DNA of 64,000 nt from JANQIO01 sp043585095 (GTDB lineage Bacteria; Pseudomonadota; Gammaproteobacteria; Pseudomonadales; Halieaceae). Location: positions 1,488,001 through 1,552,000 of the forward strand of contig CP121321.1 of NCBI GenBank assembly GCA_043585095.1, read 5' to 3'. Shown here piece after piece: positions 35,797 through 45,003 of the stretch (positions within the stretch are counted from its first letter, which is position 1; each line of letters begins with the position of its first letter). Below the pieces are notes generated by a model. That model was not told the DNA's origin. It saw only the letters and a list, made by a program, of their open reading frames with translations, and searched no databases. The translations under genes and the position numbers were made by a program.

Positions 35797-36998
35797 TGTC
35801 GCGTCGCAGTTTAGACGAATGGCTTGACCACCTTCTGACACTGCACCCTAAAGATATTGAACTGGGCTTGGAGCGTGTCTCTGAAGTCGCCGCCCGAATG
35901 GATTTACTCGAACCCGCTTGTCCAGTGGTCACGGTAGCCGGAACCAATGGCAAGGGCAGCACGACGGGCCTTATTGAGGCAATTGCTGTCAATGCTGGCA
36001 AGCGAGTCGGTGTGTTCACATCACCCCATCTCCTGCGCTACAACGAACGCATCAAGATAAATGGGGAACCGGTGAGCGACGGTGAAATTATCGCGGCGTT
36101 CGAGGCCATAGAGCGACATAGCAGCGACGTCCCGCTGACATTTTTCGAGTATGGAACCCTCGCAGCGCTCGCCGTGTTCGCGGAACGGCCGCTGGACCTG
36201 CTTGTGCTGGAAGTGGGCCTGGGCGGACGTCTGGATGCGGTCAATATCATCGATGCAAACTTTGTGGTGATCACCAGCATCAGTCTCGATCATATGGAAT
36301 GGTTGGGAGATAACCGCGAGAGCATTGGAGCCGAAAAGGCAGGCGTAATGCGAGCCGGAGTGCCGGTGGTTGTCGCAGATGCCGATCCTCCAGGCAGCGT
36401 AGTGAACAGAGCGGCATCGCTTGATTGTCCCGTATATCGCTATAGCACATCGTTTCAGTGCCCGATTGACTCAGGGCTGCGAGATGAAAACGTCTACGCC
36501 GCACTAACAGTCGCCGATTTAGTCGGCATGCACCCCGGTGACGCCGCGCAGGCCGTGCTTGGCAGCGCAGTGATACCAGGGCGACTTCAGCAGGTTGATC
36601 TTGCAGGACGACGAATCATTCTGGACGTGGCGCATAATCCTGCGGCGATTTCGCACCTGGCCGGATGGGTTCGTGAGCAGGGTCACAAGCCTGCAGTGGC
36701 GCTGTTTGCCGCGCTGTCTGACAAAGACGTACATGCTATGATTCCGCCGTGTCATGAACTGTTTGATCGCTGGTACGTTGCCGGCCTACCGGGCGTTGCC
36801 AGGTCGAGAGCTGCTGACAAGCTGGCTGACGAAATTCGCGACATCGGCGAGCCAGAGGTGTCAGCGTATGAAGACGTAGAATCGGCCTGGCGAGCCATTC
36901 AACGAGACACAGCTGAACACACGGTAATCGTATTTGGTTCTTTCTTTACGGTTGCCGAGTTTATGAAGCTCCTTGGGGAGGGGCAATTTACGTCGTGA
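35796..36998 (+). CDS. folC: Dihydrofolate/folylpolyglutamate synthase
   Basis: Makes dihydrofolate from dihydropteroate and then adds glutamates to folates, using ATP. The 400-residue Mur-ligase-like protein has the P-loop GTNGKGS at residues 49-55, followed by FTSPHLLRYNERIKING. EVGLGGRLDAVNI and DHMEWLG are the metal and substrate motifs, and DVAHNPAA lies in the C-terminal domain. The ATG shares a base with the accD stop (TGATG), so translation is coupled. The last four bases overlap the dedD GTG. Confidence 0.96.
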   Translation: MSRRSLDEWLDHLLTLHPKDIELGLERVSEVAARMDLLEPACPVVTVAGTNGKGSTTGLIEAIAVNAGKRVGVFTSPHLLRYNERIKINGEPVSDGEIIAAFEAIERHSSDVPLTFFEYGTLAALAVFAERPLDLLVLEVGLGGRLDAVNIIDANFVVITSISLDHMEWLGDNRESIGAEKAGVMRAGVPVVVADADPPGSVVNRAASLDCPVYRYSTSFQCPIDSGLRDENVYAALTVADLVGMHPGDAAQAVLGSAVIPGRLQQVDLAGRRIILDVAHNPAAISHLAGWVREQGHKPAVALFAALSDKDVHAMIPPCHELFDRWYVAGLPGVARSRAADKLADEIRDIGEPEVSAYEDVESAWRAIQRDTAEHTVIVFGSFFTVAEFMKLLGEGQFTS

Positions 36999-37807
36999 AC
37001 GATATTCTTAAGCAGAGACTGGTCGGTGCGTTGGTGCTTATTGCGCTGGGCGTGGTGTTCTGGCCGGTTCTTTTTATTGAAACCGATCGCGCCGAGATGG
37101 ACCGGAGCTCGCAAATCGCGCCGATGCCCAAATTAGACGGCGCGGCCGTGCCTGCCCCTCGTGAACTCAGCTCTGTGCAACCAGTCGCACAGACTGATCG
37201 GCTGCGCAGTGAGTCCGCCGCAGCGGGCGACCGACAGCCCGTTGACGTCGACGGATCGGAGCGCGCTATCCTGCAGAACGCGCCGGAAAGCCAGAATGCA
37301 GTAGCGGAACAAAAGACATCGCCAGCAAGCGATCGAGACAGCGGCTCTTCTGCTGCTGAGCTGGAGTTAGCCGCCGACGCCAAAACGAATAAAACCCCAG
37401 CTGCAGAGCAGACGACCAGACTAACGAAAACCGGCGAGGCCTCCAGTGCTGCCAGGACCCAATCGACCGATAGCGGCAAGAAATCTGCAGCTGTCGCAAA
37501 GGCGCCTGTTCAGCAACCTGCCCCTCAAAAGGCGCCCGCGGGGCCGGCTCTTGACGAGCAAGGTATTCCTATAGCGTGGGTGCTGCAGGTGGCATCGCTT
37601 TCCAGTCGCGAAAAAGCCGACAGCTTAACCGCTAGCCTTATTGACGCGGGTCACAAGGCTTATCATCGCGCAGTAAAACGTGATGGCGGGCTCTTGTACC
37701 GTGTGTTCGTGGGCCCTGTTTTCGAGCGAGAAAAGCTGGATGCCGTAAAACGTCAGGTTGATGCTGATTTCCGCGTTAAAACTATTATTGTTCGTTACCT
37801 GCCATGA
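36995..37807 (+). CDS. dedD: SPOR-domain cell-division protein DedD
   Basis: A single-pass inner-membrane protein that binds denuded septal peptidoglycan. Residues 9-30 form a transmembrane helix (LVGALVLIALGVVFWPVLFIE). A long Ala/Pro/Ser/Glu linker spans about residues 35-185. The C-terminal SPOR domain starts at IPIAWVLQVASLSSREKADSL and contains GLLYRVFVGPVF. GTG is the start, overlapping the folC stop by four bases. The folC-dedD-cvpA-purF order supports the name. Confidence 0.92.
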   Translation: MNDILKQRLVGALVLIALGVVFWPVLFIETDRAEMDRSSQIAPMPKLDGAAVPAPRELSSVQPVAQTDRLRSESAAAGDRQPVDVDGSERAILQNAPESQNAVAEQKTSPASDRDSGSSAAELELAADAKTNKTPAAEQTTRLTKTGEASSAARTQSTDSGKKSAAVAKAPVQQPAPQKAPAGPALDEQGIPIAWVLQVASLSSREKADSLTASLIDAGHKAYHRAVKRDGGLLYRVFVGPVFEREKLDAVKRQVDADFRVKTIIVRYLP

Positions 37808-38337
37808 CCGGACTGGATTGGACATTACTGGGTATTATTGCGTTGTCCACGTTGATTAGCCTGAAGCGCGGCTTTATAAAAGAGGCTTTATCGCTGGTGG
37901 TTTGGGTGGCTGCATTTCTTGTCGCAACCTCACTGGCATCGCGCCTAAGCGCGCTATTAGCAGACAGCATTGCCAACGAAGCCTTTCGCTACGCAGTGGC
38001 CTACGTCATACTCTTTGTCGCGACTTTAATGCTCGGTGCGCTGCTGAATACACTGCTTTCCCAGCTTGTTAAGGTGACCGGCTTGAGTGGCGCTGACCGT
38101 TTGCTGGGCACCGCTTTTGGCTTCACGCGAGGGCTGCTGCTCGTGATGGTTTTGGTCTTTGTGCTGCAAGCACTGCTGGGCGCAGAAGAGCAGGCGTTCA
38201 TGAAAGATTCCAAGCTATTGCCCCATGTGGTGATGGTTCAGCAGTGGGCGCAGGATCGACTCGCTGACAGCGGTGCGGTTGAGCGGTTGCAAGATTTCGA
38301 TAACGTGGCCGAAGGCGTTTTGACCAGTGAGAGCTAG
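37804..38337 (+). CDS. cvpA: CvpA family membrane protein
   Basis: A 177-residue inner-membrane protein with four predicted helices. It has the family start LDWTLLGIIALSTLISLKRGFIKEALSLVVW and the motif TGLSGADRLLGTAFGFTRGLLLVM. CvpA is named for colicin V production and is linked to envelope homeostasis; its molecular role is unsettled. The ATG overlaps the dedD stop by four bases. It precedes purF as in E. coli and Pseudomonas. Confidence 0.94.
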   Translation: MTGLDWTLLGIIALSTLISLKRGFIKEALSLVVWVAAFLVATSLASRLSALLADSIANEAFRYAVAYVILFVATLMLGALLNTLLSQLVKVTGLSGADRLLGTAFGFTRGLLLVMVLVFVLQALLGAEEQAFMKDSKLLPHVVMVQQWAQDRLADSGAVERLQDFDNVAEGVLTSES

Positions 38338-38362
38338 GGTAAGGTCTAGGGGATAAGTCCTA

Positions 38363-39886
38363 ATGTGTGGATTAGTGGGCATTGTCGGTAAATCCAGTGT
38401 CAATCAGGCGATCTACGATGCGCTAACGGTGCTGCAACACCGTGGTCAGGATGCAGCTGGCATCATGACCTTTGCTGACGGCAACTTTCATCAACGTAAA
38501 AGCGAAGGGCTGGTGCGCGATGTCTTTCGTCAGCACCATATGCAGCGCTTGTATGGCACTATGGGGATAGGGCACGTGCGCTATCCGACGGCGGGGAGTT
38601 CGGGCCCCGCGCTGGCGCAGCCGTTCTACGTTAATTCTCCTTACGGTATCGGTCTTGGCCACAACGGCAATTTGACCAATTCAGAAGAGCTCTCAGAAGA
38701 GCTTTATCAGACTGACCTTCGTCATTTGAATACTGATTCTGACTCCGAGCTGCTACTCAACGTCTTCGCCCATGAATTACAGAAGCAGGGCAAACTAAAG
38801 CCTGGTGCGGACGAGGTTTTCAAGGCCGTGGCGGGTGTCCATCGTCGCTGTCGTGGTGGTTACGCTGCCGTGGCGATGATTGCCGACTACGGATTGGTGG
38901 GCTTCCGTGATCCGCATGGAATTCGCCCGCTGGTGATCGGCAAGCGCGTCACCGATAAGGGCGAGGAGTACATGCTCGCATCAGAAAGCGTCGCCCTGGA
39001 CGTGCTCGGTTTCACTATGATCGGAGACGTGGCGGCTGGCGAGGCAGTGTACATAGACCGAGAAGGCACGCTGTTCACTCGACAATGCGCAGAGTATGCG
39101 AGCTTACGCCCTTGTATCTTTGAGCACGTGTATTTTTCTCGACCGGATTCAATGATAGATGGGATCTCGGTATATAAAACGAGAATGCGACAGGGTGAAT
39201 ATCTAGCGCGCAAAGTGCTGGCGCTTAGGCCTGATCACGACATTGATGTCGTGGTTCCCATCCCGGATACCAGTCGCATTGCGGCGCAGGCGATGGCGGG
39301 CGTGCTGGGTGTTAAGTTTCGAGAAGGCTTAATGAAGAATCGCTATATAGGGCGCACCTTTATCATGCCGGGTCAGAATCAGCGCAAGAAGTCGGTTCGG
39401 CAAAAACTCAACGCCATTCCGTTGGAGTTCAAAGGCAAAAACGTCATGCTGGTGGACGATTCCATTGTCCGCGGCACCACCTGCCGTCAGATTGTCGAGA
39501 TGGCCAGGGAAGCCGGAGCCAACAAGGTGTATTTTGCCTCCGCAGCGCCGCCCGTGCGGTATCCCAACGTGTACGGTATCGACATGCCCTCTGCGCAGGA
39601 ATTGGTTGCTCACGGTCGCGATGAGGATGAAATCTGCCAGGTCATTGGCGCGGACTGGCTGGTTTATCAGAATCTGGATGACCTGGTGGCGAGTAGTCGG
39701 GAAGGTAACCCTGAGGTAGAGGCGTTCGAGTGCTCCGTCTTCGACGGCCGTTACGTTACCGGGGATGTGGATCAGGGTTACCTCGATCGCATAGAGGCGA
39801 TGCGCAACGACGATGCGCAATCACAGCGCCGCGCCGCCTCTCGAGAAGAAGGCGCAGTCATTGGGCTGCACAACGAAGTCTCCTAG
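38363..39886 (+). CDS. purF: Amidophosphoribosyltransferase
   Basis: The committed step of purine synthesis, forming phosphoribosylamine from PRPP and glutamine. The 507-residue enzyme has the N-terminal nucleophile Cys2 (MCGLVGIVG), exposed after Met removal. It is a class II glutaminase domain with NGNLTNSEEL, followed by a PRTase domain with the PRPP loop VMLVDDSIVRGTT near residue 361. It has no long propeptide, as in E. coli. AGGGG lies upstream of the ATG. Nearby metZ starts 12 bases after the stop. Confidence 0.97.
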   Translation: MCGLVGIVGKSSVNQAIYDALTVLQHRGQDAAGIMTFADGNFHQRKSEGLVRDVFRQHHMQRLYGTMGIGHVRYPTAGSSGPALAQPFYVNSPYGIGLGHNGNLTNSEELSEELYQTDLRHLNTDSDSELLLNVFAHELQKQGKLKPGADEVFKAVAGVHRRCRGGYAAVAMIADYGLVGFRDPHGIRPLVIGKRVTDKGEEYMLASESVALDVLGFTMIGDVAAGEAVYIDREGTLFTRQCAEYASLRPCIFEHVYFSRPDSMIDGISVYKTRMRQGEYLARKVLALRPDHDIDVVVPIPDTSRIAAQAMAGVLGVKFREGLMKNRYIGRTFIMPGQNQRKKSVRQKLNAIPLEFKGKNVMLVDDSIVRGTTCRQIVEMAREAGANKVYFASAAPPVRYPNVYGIDMPSAQELVAHGRDEDEICQVIGADWLVYQNLDDLVASSREGNPEVEAFECSVFDGRYVTGDVDQGYLDRIEAMRNDDAQSQRRAASREEGAVIGLHNEVS

Positions 39887-39897
39887 GGTAGTAATAG

Positions 39898-41097
39898 ATG
39901 GCGAGAGATACTGACGGTGCACTGGACGGTGCAAGCCTCGATACGCTTGCGGTTCGGGCAGGGCACACGCGCAGTCCCGAGGGCGAGCACTCCGAGCCTG
40001 TTTTTCTAACGTCTAGTTACGTATTTGACGACGCGGCGGACGCGGCTGCACGTTTTGCAGGCGATACCGCGGGCAACGTTTATTCCCGATACACCAATCC
40101 CACGGTGAAGATCTTTGAAGAGCGCATAGCGGCTCTCGAGGGAGCCGAGTCAGGTGTTGCCACTGCGTCGGGTATGGCAGCGATACTGAGCGTATGCATG
40201 GCACTGTTGTCTTCAGGTGATCACGTGGTCTGTTCGCGCAGCGTGTTTGGCACAACCACCGTGTTATTCATGAAATACCTGTCAAAGTTTGGGCTCAAGG
40301 TAAGCTTTGTTGATCCCACTGATTTAGATGCCTGGTCGTCGGAAATCATCAGCGATACAAAAATGCTATTTCTGGAAACACCTTCAAATCCACTGTCTGA
40401 GATAGCGGATATCGCGGCGCTTTCCGAGATGGCGGCGCGCGCCAATGCTTTATTGGTTGTCGATAATTGTTTCTGTACGCCCGCTTTGCAGACGCCACTG
40501 GCCTTCGGCGCTGACATCGTTACGCATTCCGCAACCAAGTATCTGGACGGTCAGGGGCGTTGCGTTGGCGGTGCGGTGACGGGTTCCGCTGAACATATAG
40601 ATGAAGTCGTAGGGTTTCTTCGGTCCGCGGGTCCTACCATGAGTGCGTTCAATGCCTGGGTGTTTTTGAAGGGCCTTGAAACCCTGCGTCTGCGGATGGA
40701 CGCGCACAGTTCAAACGCGCTGACGGTAGCACGTTGGCTGCAAGAGCAGGAGCGCGTAGAGCACGTGTTCTACGCCGGTCTGGAAGACCATCCGGGACAC
40801 AAACTGGCCGCTGTGCAGCAGCGCGGTTTTGGCGGTGTTCTGGCGTTTCGTGTGAAGGGCGCGCGTCAGCATGCCTGGCGATTGATCGACAACACCAGGC
40901 TCATGTCTCTCACCGCCAATCTGGGTGATGCCAAGACCACCATAGTGCATCCAGCCACCACGACCCATGGCCGGCTTAGTGATGCCGATAAAGCCAGCTC
41001 GGGCATCACCGAAAACCTGATTAGAGTCGCCGTGGGTTTAGAGTCTACCGAGGACATCATTGCTGACCTGGCTAGAGGGCTTGAGGCTGCCGTATGA
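39898..41097 (+). CDS. metZ: O-succinylhomoserine sulfhydrylase
   Basis: A PLP enzyme that makes homocysteine directly from O-succinylhomoserine and sulfide. The 399-residue Cys/Met-metabolism family protein has YSRYTNPTV, the PLP-stacking region SGMAAILSVCMALLSSGDHVV, and the Schiff-base Lys in THSATKYLDGQGR. Position directly after purF is the standard location of metZ in Pseudomonas, which separates it from MetB or MetY. AGGG nine bases before the ATG supports the start. Its stop overlaps the moxR ATG. Confidence 0.93.
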   Translation: MARDTDGALDGASLDTLAVRAGHTRSPEGEHSEPVFLTSSYVFDDAADAAARFAGDTAGNVYSRYTNPTVKIFEERIAALEGAESGVATASGMAAILSVCMALLSSGDHVVCSRSVFGTTTVLFMKYLSKFGLKVSFVDPTDLDAWSSEIISDTKMLFLETPSNPLSEIADIAALSEMAARANALLVVDNCFCTPALQTPLAFGADIVTHSATKYLDGQGRCVGGAVTGSAEHIDEVVGFLRSAGPTMSAFNAWVFLKGLETLRLRMDAHSSNALTVARWLQEQERVEHVFYAGLEDHPGHKLAAVQQRGFGGVLAFRVKGARQHAWRLIDNTRLMSLTANLGDAKTTIVHPATTTHGRLSDADKASSGITENLIRVAVGLESTEDIIADLARGLEAAV

Positions 41098-42014
41098 AGG
41101 AGCTGATAGACAAGGCGGTCGATGAGATCGGCAAGGTGCTGCTGGGCAAGGAACCGCAAGTCAGATTGGCGCTGTGCTGTCTGCTAGCACGAGGCCATTT
41201 GCTGATCGAAGACCTTCCCGGCATGGGTAAAACCACACTGTCGCACGCCCTGGCGGCGGTGCTGGGCTTGAGCTACAACCGCATCCAGTTCACCAGCGAC
41301 ATGCTGCCAGCAGATATTCTCGGTGTGGCGGTGTTCGACCAAGCCAGCAATGCGTTTACCTTCCACGAGGGCCCCGTGTTTTCACAGCTTTTGCTGGCGG
41401 ATGAAATTAATAGAACAACGCCGAGAACACAGAGCGCCTTGCTTGAGGCGATGGGGGAAGGTCAAGTGACGATCGAAGGGGAGACGCGCTCACTGCCAGA
41501 TCCTTTCTTCGTTGTCGCCACGCAGAACCCGATACAACAGTCAGGTACGTATCCACTTCCCGAGTCCCAACTCGATCGATTTTTAATGCGCATTGAGCTT
41601 GGCTATCCAGACCCCAGGGCCGAGCGCCAGATGTTCCAGCGCGAGGCGACAGCGCCTACCGCTAATGATCTGCGCAGTTGCCTGAACATCTCTCAGCTGG
41701 CAGAGATCCGGCGCTCGGTAGCTGAAGTGCATGCATCAGAGAATTTATTGGATTATCTGCAGCGCTTGGTTTCGCATACGCGCAGTGCGCCCGAGTTTGC
41801 TTACGGTTTGTCTCCGCGAGGTGCGCTGGCGCTGCTGCAAAGTGCCCGAACCTGGGCGGTGATGGAAGGCCGCGCCCACATAGTACCTGAGGATATCCAG
41901 GCCGTTCTGCCTTCGGTCGCAGGCCATCGTCTAGTGGCCACCGGAGACTTTGCGGGAGATAGTAATGTGTTAGTGCGCGAGCTGATGCGCAACGTAGATG
42001 TCATTGCCGCCTAG
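41094..42014 (+). CDS. MoxR-family AAA ATPase
   Basis: A 306-residue AAA+ ATPase with Walker A at residues 43-48 (GMGKTT) and Walker B LLLADEINRT. The conserved TQNPIQQSGTYPLPESQLDRF carries sensor 1 and the arginine finger region. MoxR proteins act as chaperones or activators for metalloproteins and membrane complexes, often with a DUF58 partner. Here a DUF58 gene follows with no gap and TgpA after that. The ATG overlaps the metZ stop by four bases, so the trio may be read through from the metZ side. Confidence 0.93.
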   Translation: MKELIDKAVDEIGKVLLGKEPQVRLALCCLLARGHLLIEDLPGMGKTTLSHALAAVLGLSYNRIQFTSDMLPADILGVAVFDQASNAFTFHEGPVFSQLLLADEINRTTPRTQSALLEAMGEGQVTIEGETRSLPDPFFVVATQNPIQQSGTYPLPESQLDRFLMRIELGYPDPRAERQMFQREATAPTANDLRSCLNISQLAEIRRSVAEVHASENLLDYLQRLVSHTRSAPEFAYGLSPRGALALLQSARTWAVMEGRAHIVPEDIQAVLPSVAGHRLVATGDFAGDSNVLVRELMRNVDVIAA

Positions 42015-43025
42015 GTGTCTGAGCGTATCGTAGTACGGCAGTCGTTGCTGGAACGCTTTCGGGACCGCGCGCGGCGTCGTTGGAAGCGGTGGATAGATAG
42101 ACGCATTCCGCCAGCCAAGGCGGTCACCCTGGATCAGCGAAGAATTTTTATATTTCCAACCGGAGTGGGTTTTTTCTTTATATCCACGCTGGTTGTTATG
42201 TTGATTGCCGCTATTAATTATCAAAATAATATGAGCTTTGCGCTCACGTTTTTGCTGGCCAACCTTTTCGTTGTCGCTGTGCTCCATACCTTTTCCAACC
42301 TGTCCGGTTTAACGGTAACTGCAGTGCGCGCGTCAGCGGTTTTTGCAGGACAGCAAGCCGAGTACGAAGTGTCCGTATCCAGACCCAGGCGTCGGCATCA
42401 CTATGGCCTGCGGTTCCGCTGGGGAGGTATGGATACAGTACTGGCAAACCTTCAAGACAATAGTGACGCGCTTATCAAGCTCTATCTGCCCACTGAGCGC
42501 CGCGGCTGGCATCAACCAGGCAGACTACTGCTAGAAACCGTTTACCCGCTAGGCGTGCTGCGCGCCTGGACATGGCTGGACCTCGACTTACACGCCCTGG
42601 TCTACCCCGCACCTCTGGCAAGCGGCCCTCTGCCGGGGATCGCGACAGACAAACCCGATGGAAGCTCGCAGCCTATTTCTGGCAGTGACGACTTTTTTGG
42701 TCTGCGTGACTATCGAAGAGGTGATTCCCTGCGACACGTTTTCTGGAAGAGTCTCGCGAAAGGTCAGCCATTGCAGAGTAAGCAATACGCAGCCTATGCC
42801 GATCGCAGTCTATGGCTTGATTGGGCGTTGTTTGAAGGGCTGGCGCCGGAGCAGCGTCTTTCGCAGCTATGTTATTGGGTGCTTGAATTTGATCGGGTAG
42901 GCGATGACTTCGGTCTGCGTTTACCCGGGGTCACTATCGATCCCGGTCATGGTGAGCCCCATCGGTTGCAAGTGCTGCGGGCTCTGGCGCTTTGGGGCAA
43001 CAGGGCGTCTGCCGATGACCGTTGA
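42015..43025 (+). CDS. DUF58 domain membrane protein
   Basis: A 336-residue protein with a basic N-terminus and two closely spaced transmembrane helices at about residues 47-90. Its DUF58 hallmark is GSDDFFGLRDYRRGDSLRHVFWK near residue 222. DUF58 proteins have a von Willebrand-like fold and work with MoxR ATPases; the exact activity is unknown. GTG directly follows the moxR TAG. The end overlaps the tgpA start by 11 bases. Confidence 0.9.
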   Translation: MSERIVVRQSLLERFRDRARRRWKRWIDRRIPPAKAVTLDQRRIFIFPTGVGFFFISTLVVMLIAAINYQNNMSFALTFLLANLFVVAVLHTFSNLSGLTVTAVRASAVFAGQQAEYEVSVSRPRRRHHYGLRFRWGGMDTVLANLQDNSDALIKLYLPTERRGWHQPGRLLLETVYPLGVLRAWTWLDLDLHALVYPAPLASGPLPGIATDKPDGSSQPISGSDDFFGLRDYRRGDSLRHVFWKSLAKGQPLQSKQYAAYADRSLWLDWALFEGLAPEQRLSQLCYWVLEFDRVGDDFGLRLPGVTIDPGHGEPHRLQVLRALALWGNRASADDR

Positions 43026-45003
43026 CGAGCAGGTGCCACGCAATGCGCTGGTGTGGATAATTGCCACCCAGTTTGTTGTGCTGCTGCCCCACGTTGGACG
43101 CTTGCCACTATGGGTTCCAGCGATCTATCTGGCTGCCGCGCTATGGCGAGTCATGGTGTACAAGGGGCGCTGGTCTTTTCCGGGAAGCTGGTTAAAGTCT
43201 TTGCTCGCCGTGCTTTGCTTTGGCGGCATTGCTTTGGAGTATCGGTCCATCATGGACCTTGAGCCTACCGTAGCGTTGCTGTTGATTGCCTATGCGCTGA
43301 AATTGATCGAGCTCTCAGACCGGCGTGATGCTTACATCGTAGTATTTATAGCCTACTTCACCTGTCTAACGGAGTTTCTTTTCACCCAGGAACTCCTGTT
43401 CACCGCCTACACCGTATTTGCTACCTGGATGAACACCACCGCTTTAGTGGCGCTGCATCAGCCAGGACAAGCGCGTTTTAACGGGCGGTCGGCGCTCCGT
43501 TCCGGCAGCATGCTTGCGCAAGCCGTGCCCTTAATGCTGATCATGTTTTTCGTGTTCCCGCGCATTGGGCCCCTGTGGAACATCCCCTTGAAAAAACACG
43601 CAGCACGCACAGGCGTAAGCGACAATATGAGGCCCGGCGACATTGCGAGCCTGGGCTTGAATGACGATGTTGCCTTTCGAGCGAGCTTCAAAGGAGAGGT
43701 GCCACCGCGCTCTCAGCTTTACTGGCGCGGGCTAGTGTTCAGTACCTTGGAAAACGGCGCCTGGCGGAGTCTGCGCTGGCGCGATGTGCCCGCCGGTGAG
43801 CGGCGCGCGTCGGAGCCAACCCTGGTGGGCGATCCAGTTGAGTACAGCATCATTATGGAGCCCACTCAGCAAAACTGGCTGTATGCTTTACGTTATGCCA
43901 CCACAGACGACGCTGGAATCATGTCCTTGAACGATTTTCGGCTGCTGTCGCCGATGGAGGTCCAGGATCAAAAGCGCTACAGCGTGCGCAGTTGGCCTGA
44001 CGCAGTGCTTGAGCGGACCCTCAGTGACTGGCGAAGAACTGTTGAAAAAACGTTGCCCGAAGACGCCAATCCCCGCACACGAGCGCTGGCGGCTAAGTTG
44101 TTTCGAGAAGCCGGTCAGGATCCGGAACGTTTTGTGTATGAAATCATGCGAATGTTTCGCAGTCAGGAGTACTTCTACACGCTGCGGCCGCCACTGTTGG
44201 AAAACGATCGTATGGACCAGTTTCTGTTTGAGACGCGGCGTGGCTTTTGCGAGCACTATGCTGCTGCATTCGTCTGGATGATGCGTGCCGCGGGCGTTCC
44301 CGCGCGGGTCGTGGTCGGATATCAGGGAGGCGAAATCAATCCGGTTAACGGCACGGTTATTGTCCATCAGTTCGATGCCCATGCCTGGAGTGAAGTTTGG
44401 TTGCAGGGCCAGGGCTGGGTCCGGTTTGACCCTACTGCTGCGATAGCCCCGGACCGTGTTGAGTTCGGCTTGGAGCAGGCGCTGGCAGCGGAAGGCACTT
44501 TTCTAGCTGACAACCCGCTATCGCCTTTGCGCTTTCGGCAGATAAGCTGGCTCAACAGTCTTCGGCTACAGCTGGACGCCATAAACTACAGCTGGCAGGT
44601 GTTTGTGCTGGGATACGATCGCGAGTCGCAGTTTGACTTGTTTAATCGGCTATTCGGCAACGCGACACGCAGCCAGCTAGTGATCGGCATCATGTTAGCC
44701 TGGGCCTTGCTGTTGGCACCGGTTGGGGCTTATGTTCTATGGCGCTCCAGAGGTCCGCGTTTACGGACCGAAGATCGCATTTACTTGAAGTACTGCAAGA
44801 TACTGGAGGCTTTGGGGGTTGTGCGAGAGAGCGGGGAGCCGCCAAGGCGATTTGCTCAACGCGCAATGGATGCCCTTCCTGCGCTCGCCGACGAAATAGG
44901 CGCCGTAACCAGCACCTATGAAAGAGTTGCCTTTGAGCGAGATGGAGACCCCGACGCCATGCTTGAACTGCGGCGCCGGGTCGGCCAGTTTAAGCGGCGC
45001 TAA
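43015..45003 (+). CDS. tgpA: Membrane-anchored periplasmic transglutaminase TgpA
   Basis: A 662-residue protein with an N-terminal bundle of about six transmembrane helices (DUF3488 type). A periplasmic transglutaminase-like domain follows, then a last helix near residues 555-575 and a cytosolic DUF4129-like tail. The catalytic triad is visible: Cys412 in RRGFCEHYAAAF, His456 in DAHAWSEVW and Asp472 in VRFDPTAA. In Pseudomonas TgpA is essential, but its substrate is unresolved. ATG at 43015 is chosen over upstream codons because the first helix begins just after it. The last 14 bases overlap the convergent acnB gene. Confidence 0.92.
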   Translation: MTVDEQVPRNALVWIIATQFVVLLPHVGRLPLWVPAIYLAAALWRVMVYKGRWSFPGSWLKSLLAVLCFGGIALEYRSIMDLEPTVALLLIAYALKLIELSDRRDAYIVVFIAYFTCLTEFLFTQELLFTAYTVFATWMNTTALVALHQPGQARFNGRSALRSGSMLAQAVPLMLIMFFVFPRIGPLWNIPLKKHAARTGVSDNMRPGDIASLGLNDDVAFRASFKGEVPPRSQLYWRGLVFSTLENGAWRSLRWRDVPAGERRASEPTLVGDPVEYSIIMEPTQQNWLYALRYATTDDAGIMSLNDFRLLSPMEVQDQKRYSVRSWPDAVLERTLSDWRRTVEKTLPEDANPRTRALAAKLFREAGQDPERFVYEIMRMFRSQEYFYTLRPPLLENDRMDQFLFETRRGFCEHYAAAFVWMMRAAGVPARVVVGYQGGEINPVNGTVIVHQFDAHAWSEVWLQGQGWVRFDPTAAIAPDRVEFGLEQALAAEGTFLADNPLSPLRFRQISWLNSLRLQLDAINYSWQVFVLGYDRESQFDLFNRLFGNATRSQLVIGIMLAWALLLAPVGAYVLWRSRGPRLRTEDRIYLKYCKILEALGVVRESGEPPRRFAQRAMDALPALADEIGAVTSTYERVAFERDGDPDAMLELRRRVGQFKRR

